A stretch of DNA of 8,788 bases, taken from the NCBI GenBank assembly GCA_910587555.1, contig CAJULV010000041.1, forward strand, positions 26,248-35,035, read 5' to 3'. Below are positions 1 through 6,305 of this stretch, piece after piece. Each line of letters starts with the position of its first letter. The stretch's first letter is position 1. The translations under genes and the position numbers were made by a program. This DNA is from an uncultured Acetatifactor sp. GTDB lineage: Bacteria > Bacillota > Clostridia > Lachnospirales > Lachnospiraceae. Below the pieces are notes generated by a model. That model saw only the letters and a list, made by a program, of their open reading frames with translations, was not told the DNA's origin and ran no database searches.

Positions 1-126
1 GGCATTCCATGGAGATAGGGCATTCCATGGAGATAGGGCATTCCATGGAGATAGGGCATTCCATGGAGATAGGACATTCCATAGAAGAAGGATATTCTAT
101 AGAAAAAGGATTCTCCATGGAAGATA
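1..126 (+). repeat. 18-bp in-frame tandem repeat array in the ABC gene
   Basis: Four identical copies of GGCATTCCATGGAGATAG occupy 1-72. Diverged copies follow at 73-90 and 91-108, and a poorly matched last unit at 109-126 keeps TCCATGGA. Each unit encodes MEIGHS or a variant, so copy-number change keeps the frame. The copies decay in one direction, towards the conserved domain, and the window edge cuts the array, so more copies are likely upstream. The seventh unit (GFSMED) looks like the ancestral sequence from which the array was amplified. Confidence 0.93.
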
Positions 127-794
127 ATATCCTGTGTGACATAAGTTTCCGGGTACCGGAAAAGAAGCATATCGCAATTGTGGGAAAAAGCGGATGCGGC
201 AAAACCACATTGGCCAAAATCCTGCTTGGGTTATTAAAACCCCAGTCCGGCACTGTCCATATAGGGCAGGAGGAGATCTGGGAGATGTCCGAAAAGGCAA
301 GAAGCAAGGCGATATCCGCAGTTATGCAGAATCCCGTTTTTTTTAATCTGTCCGTTGCAGAAAACCTGCGTCTGGTAAAGCCCGATGCTTCACAGGAAGA
401 GCTGAAGGAAGTATGTCAGGCGGCGAATATCCATGAAGTGATACAGGAGCTGCCTCAAAAATACGACACCCTGATCGGGGAAAGGGGCGTTAAGCTCTCG
501 GGAGGACAGCTGCAGCGCCTGGCCATTGCAAGAACTCTGCTTAGGGATCCGGATATCATTGTGTTTGACGAGGCCACATCCGCTTTGGATAACGAGAATG
601 AAAAGGCGGTTCTCTCCGCAGTCCGCAGCCTGTCGGACAAAAAGACGATCCTGTCCATTGCCCATAGATTCGCTACTATTGTGGCTGCGGATGAGGTGAT
701 TTTTCTGAAAGAGGGAAGGGTGGCTGCCCAGGGAACGGTAGCGGAATTACTGGAAAGCTGCGAAGACTTTCGGGCTTTGCAGCAAATCGGTTAA
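3..794 (+). CDS. ABC transporter, C-terminal ATP-binding domain (5' end outside window)
   Basis: This is the nucleotide-binding domain of an ABC transporter, probably the C-terminal half of an exporter-type permease/ATPase fusion. It hydrolyses ATP at the cytoplasmic face to drive transport; the substrate cannot be told. Counting from the first in-window ATG (9), Walker A GKSGCGKT is at residues 59-66. The Q-loop VMQNP, the signature KLSGGQ, Walker B IIVFDEATSALD and the switch histidine in SIAHR follow in the normal order, so the domain looks catalytically complete. The frame is open to the left edge, so the ATG at 9 is not a true start; the membrane domain should lie upstream. The first ~36 residues are a six-residue tandem repeat (MEIGHS, then IEEGYS and IEKGFS) at the place of the first beta-strand and A-loop, where exporters usually have a FSY-like motif; here it reads FSM. 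The TAA stop is at 792-794. The domain assignment is certain; the fusion architecture is inferred. Confidence 0.93.
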   Translation, partial: HSMEIGHSMEIGHSMEIGHSMEIGHSIEEGYSIEKGFSMEDNILCDISFRVPEKKHIAIVGKSGCGKTTLAKILLGLLKPQSGTVHIGQEEIWEMSEKARSKAISAVMQNPVFFNLSVAENLRLVKPDASQEELKEVCQAANIHEVIQELPQKYDTLIGERGVKLSGGQLQRLAIARTLLRDPDIIVFDEATSALDNENEKAVLSAVRSLSDKKTILSIAHRFATIVAADEVIFLKEGRVAAQGTVAELLESCEDFRALQQIG

Positions 795-829
795 ATGGGG
801 GCTGACGCATTCAAAATTCTGCCTATCAT

Positions 830-855
830 GCAGCAGCCCTGTTAAACGCTGCTGT
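830..855 (+). terminator. Hairpin after the ABC gene, weak terminator candidate
   Basis: CAGCAGC (831-837) pairs with GCTGCTG (848-854) across a 10-nt loop, and a G-U pair can extend the stem by one. It lies 36 bp after the ABC stop codon. It is followed by TTCATGAATTTATAATT rather than a real U-run, so intrinsic termination is doubtful; it could simply be a 3'-end structure. Confidence 0.3.
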
Positions 856-878
856 TCATGAATTTATAATTACAGACA

Positions 879-907
879 TTGACAGCATATAAACAAAATA
901 CTAAAAT
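879..907 (+). promoter_or_regulatory. Sigma-A promoter for the two-component operon
   Basis: TTGACA (879-884) and TAAAAT (902-907) are separated by exactly 17 bp in an A/T-rich context. Transcription would start near 914, giving a leader of about 170 nt before the response-regulator gene. It is the best promoter match in the 292-bp spacer at 795-1086, which holds no gene. The phased direct repeats lie downstream of it, inside the leader. Confidence 0.75.
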
Positions 908-942
908 AAAAAAGTGATTTTGTATAAGAGGGAAGACAGATA

Positions 943-1049
943 GATACAAACAGGATACAAATGTTACACATAATTTATACAAACGGTCACAAACGTTTGC
1001 CAAAGGAAATGCATAACAAAAGCAAATGTATAACAAGAGTATAACAAGA
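943..1049 (+). promoter_or_regulatory. Three pairs of phased direct repeats, candidate response-regulator operators
   Basis: GATACAAA occurs at 943 and 954 (period 11). ATACAAACG at 977 and TCACAAACG at 987 have period 10. GTATAACAAGA occurs twice head to tail at 1028-1038 and 1039-1049 (period 11), with a related GCATAACAAAA at 1011. CAAACGTTTG at 990-999 is also a perfect palindrome. OmpR/PhoB-family regulators typically bind pairs of half-sites one helical turn apart, and the next gene encodes such a regulator, so autoregulation is inferred. The sites lie downstream of the 879-907 promoter, so they would either repress it or serve a second promoter that I could not identify. Confidence 0.55.
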
Positions 1050-1086
1050 TACGAAAATCACAAAACTAAATTTGGAGTGAAGATAT

Positions 1087-1758
1087 ATGCTGAAAATACT
1101 GATTGCCGAAGATGAAGAGCCTATTGCAAATCTGATCAAGATGAATCTGCGCCGGGCCGGATACCAGTGTACCTGGGCGTCGGACGGGGAGAAGGCAGCG
1201 GATTATATGGATAACGAGAAATTTGACCTGCTGCTTCTGGATGTGATGCTTCCCGGGATAAACGGTTATGAATTAATGGAATACGCCAGGGCATTGGAGC
1301 TGCCGGTGATTTTTCTGACAGCTTTGGGGAGTACGGAGAATAAAGTAAAAGGTCTGAAAATGGGGGCTGACGATTACCTTACCAAGCCCTTTGAAATTGT
1401 GGAGCTGCTGGCCCGTGTGGAGGCTGTACTGCGCCGATATCACAAGACAGAGACCGTTTTGAACATTTTTGATGTGGTGATTGATACCGCTTCCCGTTCC
1501 GTAATGCAGAACGGGGAACCGGTATCTCTTACCATGAAGGAGTTTGACCTTCTGCTTCTGCTTGCCAGAAACCGTAATATTGCCTTATATCGGGAGACCA
1601 TATATGAGACAGTCTGGGGCGGCGAATATATGGGGCAGAGCCGGACCGTGGACCTGCATATCCAGAGGCTTAAGAAGAAGCTGAACTGGGACAATGAGAT
1701 TGCCGCGGTCTACAAGGTAGGATATCGCCTGGAAGGTGAGGAGAAAATGACAAGATAA
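1087..1758 (+). CDS. OmpR/PhoB-family response regulator
   Basis: A 223-residue DNA-binding response regulator, the usual length for the family. The receiver domain (residues 1-~115) has the acidic pair E8/D9, the phospho-acceptor D52 in LLLLDVMLPG, the switch threonine T78 in IFLTA and K100 in the LTKPF motif. The C-terminal winged-helix domain (~125-217) has the typical LTMKEFDLLLLLARN start, the SRTVDLHIQRLKKKL recognition-helix region and the final VYKVGYRLE strand-wing. The ATG at 1087 is preceded by GGAG (1074-1077) with 9-nt spacing. The sensor kinase starts 98 bp downstream, so the two form a cognate pair. Phosphorylation by that kinase would switch its binding to target promoters, possibly including the phased repeats just upstream. 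The regulon is unknown. Confidence 0.95.
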   Translation: MLKILIAEDEEPIANLIKMNLRRAGYQCTWASDGEKAADYMDNEKFDLLLLDVMLPGINGYELMEYARALELPVIFLTALGSTENKVKGLKMGADDYLTKPFEIVELLARVEAVLRRYHKTETVLNIFDVVIDTASRSVMQNGEPVSLTMKEFDLLLLLARNRNIALYRETIYETVWGGEYMGQSRTVDLHIQRLKKKLNWDNEIAAVYKVGYRLEGEEKMTR

Positions 1759-1784
1759 CAGTGCCCGGGAACGGCAATGCGGCT

Positions 1785-1807
1785 ATTCTGCGGAGAACTG
1801 GCAGAAT
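1785..1807 (+). other. Hairpin in the regulator-kinase spacer
   Basis: ATTCTGC (1785-1791) and GCAGAAT (1801-1807) form a perfect 7-bp stem with a 9-nt loop. A longer-range pairing of CCGGGA (1766-1771) with TCCCGG (1828-1833) could enclose it. The 98-bp spacer (1759-1856) is long for a regulator-kinase pair and could tune kinase translation or RNA stability. There is no U-run, so it is not an intrinsic terminator. Confidence 0.4.
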
Positions 1808-1856
1808 CTGAAAAACAGTCGGTTGAATCCCGGAATGGCAGCGGAAAGGATTTCCC

Positions 1857-3482
1857 ATGAAATTTGCACATAAACTGTTTCTGTCCATGACAATACTGCT
1901 GACTCTGATGTTTGCAACTTTCGGTATCTGGATGCTTCATTCTGATTTTTCCAGGCTTCTGGACAAGGAAATCGAACAGGGAAATAAGGACAGCCAGATG
2001 TTTCAGTTTCTGTTTGAGATGGGTTACCAGTCCACGGAGGAACTGGGGGAAGACTATGCCGTCAGCAGGACGCTGAACAGTATTGCGCGAAGTGTGGAGC
2101 GGGACGGAAGCCATATGTTTGTGGTAAAAAGTGACGGTACCTGGTTTTATGGTCAGGAATATCTGGAGAATATGGGCTTCTTGGATGAGGTTGCAAAACT
2201 GACGGACTTCTTAAGCACAGCCAACAGCTACGGTTACTGTATCAGAAAAATAAACGGCGGTAATTATATGTTTACGGCTGCAGTAAAGGATATTTCGTCC
2301 AGCCGTATTTATCTGGGGATGTGCAGGGAACTGACAGAGATCTACGGCAACAGGGAAGAGCTGCTTTCCAGATACCGGATAGCGCTGGTATGCCTGCTGG
2401 CCGGGGGAGGCATATGCATTTTTATACTGGCTCATTTTATCACAAAACCCATACGCAGCCTGGACAAGATGGCGGGAAAAATAGCGGATGGGGCATACGA
2501 GCTGCGGTCCCGAAATGCAAGCCAGGATGAAATAGGGCAGCTTGCGAGAAATTTCAACCGGATGGCGGACCGCCTGGTAGAGCAGATGCAGAAAAAAGAA
2601 CTGGAGGCAAAACAAAAGGAAGATTTTACTGCGGCTTTTGCCCATGAGTTGAAGACACCGCTTACTTCTATCATAGGTTATGCGGATATGCTCAACTCCA
2701 TGAAGCTGACGGACGAGGAATGCCATGAAGCTTATTTCTATATTTTCAGCCAGGGTAAGCGCCTGGAGAGCCTTTCGCATAAGCTGCTGGAGCTGGTGAG
2801 CATGGATAAGACGCCCCTGGTCTTTAAGCTGATTTCCACCAAGAGTCTGGAACAGAATATTCGGACGACACTGCGGCCTGTGTGGAAGCAGCGGGGAATA
2901 AAAGGAAAGGTAGACCTGGAAAAAGCTGTCATTAAGGGGGATGACGAGCTGCTGCTGTCCCTGCTTTACAATCTCCTGGACAATGCTGTGAAGGCATTGG
3001 ATAAGGGGGAGAAAAGTTTTATTCTGATGAAGGGAAGCTGTATGGACAACTCCTATGAAATCAAGATTGTAGATAACGGCAGGGGAATTCCGGCGGAGGA
3101 AATCAGCCGTATTACGGAAGCTTTCTATATGGTGGATAAATCCCGTTCCAGAAAGGAAGGGGGCGCCGGCATCGGGATGGCGCTGTGCCAGAAAATCATT
3201 CGGCTTCACGACGGCAAGCTGAATGTTGAAAGCCGTCTTGGGGAGGGAACGGTTATCAAGGTGACTTTCCCAAGGGAAAGGGCGCTTCCGGGAAAACGAG
3301 ATAATCATGAGACTCGGAATCAGAGGGATGAACGGCTGCCAGAGGGGGAGAGCCTGCTCGGCCAGCAGATACATCCATTGAAATCGGAGGATTTTACGGA
3401 AAAGAGGCAATATGACAGATTCAAAGAGGGGAGGCAGAAAGGAAAAGGCTTCCAAAAAGAAAAAAGGATCGCAAAAGGATAA
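1857..3482 (+). CDS. HAMP-domain sensor histidine kinase with C-terminal extension
   Basis: A membrane sensor kinase of 541 residues. TM1 is at ~7-27, an extracytoplasmic sensor region at ~28-173 and TM2 at ~174-195, followed by a HAMP domain (~196-248). The dimerisation/phospho-acceptor helix has H263 in FAHELKTPLTSI. The ATP-binding domain shows the N box (LLYNLLDNAVKA, N372/N376), the G1 box VDNGRGIP (405-412) and the G2 box GGAGIGMALC (435-444). Catalytic residues are intact. The sensor region has no family I recognise. The ATG at 1857 has AAAGGA (1845-1850) 6 nt upstream. The kinase fold should end near residue 472, yet the frame runs on for ~69 highly charged residues and overlaps the next gene by 71 bp. 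That tail may be a read-on into non-coding sequence after loss of an earlier stop (stops lie in another frame at 3302 and 3308). Confidence 0.95.
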   Translation: MKFAHKLFLSMTILLTLMFATFGIWMLHSDFSRLLDKEIEQGNKDSQMFQFLFEMGYQSTEELGEDYAVSRTLNSIARSVERDGSHMFVVKSDGTWFYGQEYLENMGFLDEVAKLTDFLSTANSYGYCIRKINGGNYMFTAAVKDISSSRIYLGMCRELTEIYGNREELLSRYRIALVCLLAGGGICIFILAHFITKPIRSLDKMAGKIADGAYELRSRNASQDEIGQLARNFNRMADRLVEQMQKKELEAKQKEDFTAAFAHELKTPLTSIIGYADMLNSMKLTDEECHEAYFYIFSQGKRLESLSHKLLELVSMDKTPLVFKLISTKSLEQNIRTTLRPVWKQRGIKGKVDLEKAVIKGDDELLLSLLYNLLDNAVKALDKGEKSFILMKGSCMDNSYEIKIVDNGRGIPAEEISRITEAFYMVDKSRSRKEGGAGIGMALCQKIIRLHDGKLNVESRLGEGTVIKVTFPRERALPGKRDNHETRNQRDERLPEGESLLGQQIHPLKSEDFTEKRQYDRFKEGRQKGKGFQKEKRIAKG

Positions 3483-4431
3483 ACGCAGGTTTGGCTATTA
3501 TGCGGCAGAAATACTTGTGATTGGGACAGTTGTGATGGCAGCCATTTTTCTGCCTCAGATTATTTTTCAGGTAGAAGATGAGATTTTATGCAGCGATACC
3601 ACACTGGGAAAGAGGGAGAGCATAAATGTGGAATCCCTCAGTACGGCATATGAGAAGTCCCTGGCTGAAAGAATGCGGAATTTCGCGTATGGTTTGGCGG
3701 ACAATAAGAAATATTATGTGACTTTCCAGGATTTGGAAGTAAATGAGGAGTTGACAAAATTCCTGTATTCTGATGCAGGTCTGTACCAGGCTTGGATACA
3801 GGATTTCGTATATTATAATTTGATTCCTGTTATGATCTGGGAATCTTATTATTCCGTTGTCACATGGAAGCAATATGTTATTTACAGTGATCATTTTGAA
3901 GAAGGGGTAAATTTCATCTTATGGTATATTGAGATGCAGGATGAGGACGGAGGGACGCTCAAACTGCTGACAGATGCCGAGGATAACACGCTGTATGGCA
4001 TAAAGACAGAGGGAAGCTCATTGGGCGGAGGCACTTACAGCTACAAAGAATACATGGAAATATTAAAGTATGGCGAAGGCGTGTACGAAGCGTGGGAATT
4101 TTTTTTATCATATTATGAGGCGATGCCAGACGATATGGAGAATATCAATTTATGGGCTGAAAAAATGGTTGATGCAATGAATGAAACAGACGTTTCTGCT
4201 TCCATGGAGCCAGAACGTATGTATGAAGAAAAGGAAGCCGAGCGGAGGAACCTGTTTACTTTCCGGAATGAAGCGGAAGACAGGATTTCTTTTCAGATTC
4301 CGTATGGAGAGGATACCACGCTTGACGCGGTACTGTATATCGAAGAACAGGACAGGGTAAAAGAATTTTTATTTCCCGATGTTACCGCCGGCATACGCCA
4401 GATTTATGAATTAATCCCGGAATTTGCATAA
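3412..4431 (+). CDS. Single-pass membrane protein of the two-component operon, unknown function
   Basis: I do not recognise this 339-residue protein. It has a short, very basic cytoplasmic N-terminus (residues 1-27, with KKKKGSQKDKRR) and one hydrophobic helix (~28-52, AAEILVIGTVVMAAIFLPQII). A long acidic extracytoplasmic domain (~53-339) follows, rich in Tyr, Trp and Phe around 125-175. Inside-positive charge predicts the C-terminal domain outside. The ATG at 3412 lies 4 nt after GAGG, and an in-frame TGA at 3379 excludes a much longer start. It overlaps the kinase gene by 71 bp, which implies translational coupling. A membrane-anchored extracytoplasmic partner encoded directly after a sensor kinase may modulate signal sensing, as YycH/YycI do for WalK, but I see no sequence similarity to those proteins. 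That role is only inferred from position. Confidence 0.85.
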   Translation: MTDSKRGGRKEKASKKKKGSQKDKRRFGYYAAEILVIGTVVMAAIFLPQIIFQVEDEILCSDTTLGKRESINVESLSTAYEKSLAERMRNFAYGLADNKKYYVTFQDLEVNEELTKFLYSDAGLYQAWIQDFVYYNLIPVMIWESYYSVVTWKQYVIYSDHFEEGVNFILWYIEMQDEDGGTLKLLTDAEDNTLYGIKTEGSSLGGGTYSYKEYMEILKYGEGVYEAWEFFLSYYEAMPDDMENINLWAEKMVDAMNETDVSASMEPERMYEEKEAERRNLFTFRNEAEDRISFQIPYGEDTTLDAVLYIEEQDRVKEFLFPDVTAGIRQIYELIPEFA

Positions 4432-4487
4432 AAATGCCCTTGTACCGATATATTTAGAGAAACGATGATAGGATAAAAGGGGTTTTT

Positions 4488-6194
4488 GTGAATTTATCGG
4501 CAGGCATTCTTGTACACAGGATGTTGGAAGGGACGGTTCTGGCAGGCACCGTCATAGAACAGTTCATTGCGTATCTGGATAATCTGGTATGGGGACCGTG
4601 GATGCTGGTGCTTCTCCTTGGCAGCGGATGTTATCTGACACTGCGGCTGGACCTTCTGCCGCTGAAAAATCTGAAGTTTGCACTGCGCTGTGCGTTCGGC
4701 ATGGAAGCGGAAAAGGGCAGGGAAGATTCGGATGGGGGAACCGGGGAGGCATATCACAGGGGGAATTCCGGAAGGCGGGCCGGGGATACATATGGAATCG
4801 GAGATCGGCTGTCGGAACAGAACGCAAACGGGGCTGCGGGAACACGACGGAACGGAGGAAGCGGCGGGTATGCGGGAAGACAGCGTAAACACAGATACGC
4901 CCCAGGCCGAAGATCCTCCGGCAAGGTTTCTTCTCTGGCTTCTCTGACCACAGAACTGGCTACCACCCTGGGAATCGGCAATATCGTGGGTGTGGCTACC
5001 GCCATGGTACTGGGCGGGCCGGGAGCACTGTTCTGGATGGTGGCAACCAGTATTGTGGGAATGGCAACCAAGCTGGTGGAGAGCATGCTGGCAGTAAAGT
5101 ACAGAGGAACGAACGACAGGGGTGAGATCGCGGGAGGTCCCATGTACACCTGCCTCCACGCCTTTCCCCACAAAAAAGCAGGCCGGGTACTGGGCTTTGC
5201 CTTTGCGCTGTTTGCGGTGACGGCTTCCTTCGGCATGGGGAATATGACCCAGTCCAATTCCATTGCGGACGCGGTGTGGGTTGCCTTCGGCGTGCCAAAG
5301 GCGAACACCGGGCTGCTGCTGACCATTGTTACGATTCTGGTGGTGTTGGGAGGAATCGGCGTGATCGGAAAGGTGACCCAGGTTCTGGTGCCCTTTATGG
5401 GTGTTTTTTATCTGGTGGGGGCATTGGCTGTGATTGTAACACACTGGCGTGCGCTGCCGGGGGCAGTGGGCGGCATTCTGACGGCAGCCTTTTATCCGGA
5501 GGCGGTGTCGGGAGGACTCTTCGGCAGCATAACGGTGACGGCTTTCCAGTCCCTGCGGTGGGGTGTGTCCAGGGGGATTTTCTCCAATGAGGCGGGCCTG
5601 GGAGCTTCCGGTATCACCACTGCGGCTGCGGATACGGATGACTATGTACGACAGGGATATATCAGTATGACTGGAGTATTTCTGGATACGGTGGTGGTCT
5701 GCACCATCACGGGACTGGCTTTTGCGGTTTCCGGTGTACTGGGCAAAACGGATGCAGCCGGAAATCCACTGAACGGCACGGCGCTGACTCTGGCAGCTTT
5801 TCAGACCACTTTGGGGGAATGGGGAGGCAGTTTTGTAAGCGTCTGCATTGTGCTTTTTGCCTTTGCCACCATTATCGGCTGGGCGTATCAGGGAGAACGG
5901 GCTTTCGAATTCCTCATGGGCGGAAAATCAAAATACAATCTCTGGTACCGCTTTGTTTATGGGCTGACTGCTTTCCTTGGCTGTATTTCCTCCCTGGAAG
6001 CCGTCTGGAATTTCTCGGACATCTGCAATGCCCTGATGGCAGTGCCCAATCTGATTTGCGTCCTGGTCCTGTCCGGGAAAGCCTGCCGGGAAATCCGGGC
6101 ATACCCGGTTCCGGGAGAGAAATCCATGGGGCGCCAGGGGAGGACGGCAGGGAAGGGCGCAGGCGGAAAAAAGGCTTTACACGCCAGATATTGA
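4488..6194 (+). CDS. AGCS-family sodium:amino-acid (alanine/glycine type) symporter
   Basis: A multi-pass inner-membrane carrier of the AGCS (Na_Ala_symp) family, importing a small neutral amino acid with Na+; the exact substrate is not readable. Family landmarks are LGIGNIVGVATAMVLGGPGALFW (split over ~161-183), AGGPMY (215-220), ASFGMGNMTQSNS and SRGIFSNEAGLGA (361-373), followed by VRQG and VFLDTVVVCTITG. The family often has a SAPIAHAAA-like stretch after NEAG; here it is ASGITTAAA, which may affect selectivity. At 568 residues it exceeds the usual ~450-490, mostly because of a Gly/Arg-rich insert at ~72-146 (4701-4925) between the first two membrane segments, plus a basic tail. The start is GTG, chosen because AAAAGGGG ends 5 nt before it; ATG 4521 is the alternative but has a poor ribosome-binding site. 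It begins 56 bp after the preceding gene and may share that transcript. Confidence 0.92.
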   Translation: MNLSAGILVHRMLEGTVLAGTVIEQFIAYLDNLVWGPWMLVLLLGSGCYLTLRLDLLPLKNLKFALRCAFGMEAEKGREDSDGGTGEAYHRGNSGRRAGDTYGIGDRLSEQNANGAAGTRRNGGSGGYAGRQRKHRYAPGRRSSGKVSSLASLTTELATTLGIGNIVGVATAMVLGGPGALFWMVATSIVGMATKLVESMLAVKYRGTNDRGEIAGGPMYTCLHAFPHKKAGRVLGFAFALFAVTASFGMGNMTQSNSIADAVWVAFGVPKANTGLLLTIVTILVVLGGIGVIGKVTQVLVPFMGVFYLVGALAVIVTHWRALPGAVGGILTAAFYPEAVSGGLFGSITVTAFQSLRWGVSRGIFSNEAGLGASGITTAAADTDDYVRQGYISMTGVFLDTVVVCTITGLAFAVSGVLGKTDAAGNPLNGTALTLAAFQTTLGEWGGSFVSVCIVLFAFATIIGWAYQGERAFEFLMGGKSKYNLWYRFVYGLTAFLGCISSLEAVWNFSDICNALMAVPNLICVLVLSGKACREIRAYPVPGEKSMGRQGRTAGKGAGGKKALHARY

Positions 6195-6204
6195 TTGCTA
6201 TAAT
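6176..6204 (+). promoter_or_regulatory. Extended -10 promoter for pepT
   Basis: TTTACA (6176-6181), a 17-bp spacer and a perfect TATAAT (6199-6204) preceded by TG at 6196-6197 make a strong extended -10 sigma-A promoter. It overlaps the symporter stop codon (6192-6194). Transcription would begin near 6211, giving pepT a ~95-nt leader and independence from the symporter gene. Confidence 0.75.
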
Positions 6205-6264
6205 GAAAACATGTGCGGCAGGGGCATGGCAGCACAGGACAGGATAGAGACGATACAGCCCATG

Positions 6265-6286
6265 GATTTACAGCAGATTTACAGAG
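6265..6286 (+). repeat. 11-bp-phased direct repeat in the pepT leader
   Basis: GATTTACAG occurs at 6265-6273 and again at 6276-6284, a period of 11 bp, directly before the pepT ribosome-binding site. The spacing resembles an OmpR-type half-site pair, and the sequence loosely recalls the GATACAAA pair upstream of the response-regulator gene. One such pair could arise by chance. Confidence 0.35.
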
Positions 6287-6305
6287 AGAAAAGAGGAAAA
6301 GAAAA

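Noticed and set aside
793..842. 15-bp match AAATGGGGGCTGACG shared with 1358-1372, giving a peptide start MGADAF like a receiver-domain motif
   Set aside because: Only 15 bp and 16 codons, no ribosome-binding site and no further receiver similarity; most likely chance.
987..1001. TCACAAACGTTTGCC as a catabolite-response (cre) site
   Set aside because: It has the central AAACGTTT but differs from the cre consensus at three of the fixed outer positions.
2211..3455. 414-codon open frame on the minus strand across the kinase gene
   Set aside because: Antisense shadow of a clearly real kinase gene; its product shows no motifs.
4432..4487. Promoter for the symporter (TTGTAC at 4440-4445)
   Set aside because: No acceptable -10 at 16-18 bp spacing was found; the gene may be read from the upstream operon.
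4494..5444. 316-codon minus-strand frame over the symporter
   Set aside because: Shadow produced by the G+C-rich coding sequence; no start signals or recognisable domain.
6213..6305. Longer pepT start upstream of ATG 6306
   Set aside because: The extra 31 residues do not resemble the family's N-terminus, while ATG 6306 has a well-spaced AGAGGA and gives the normal length.
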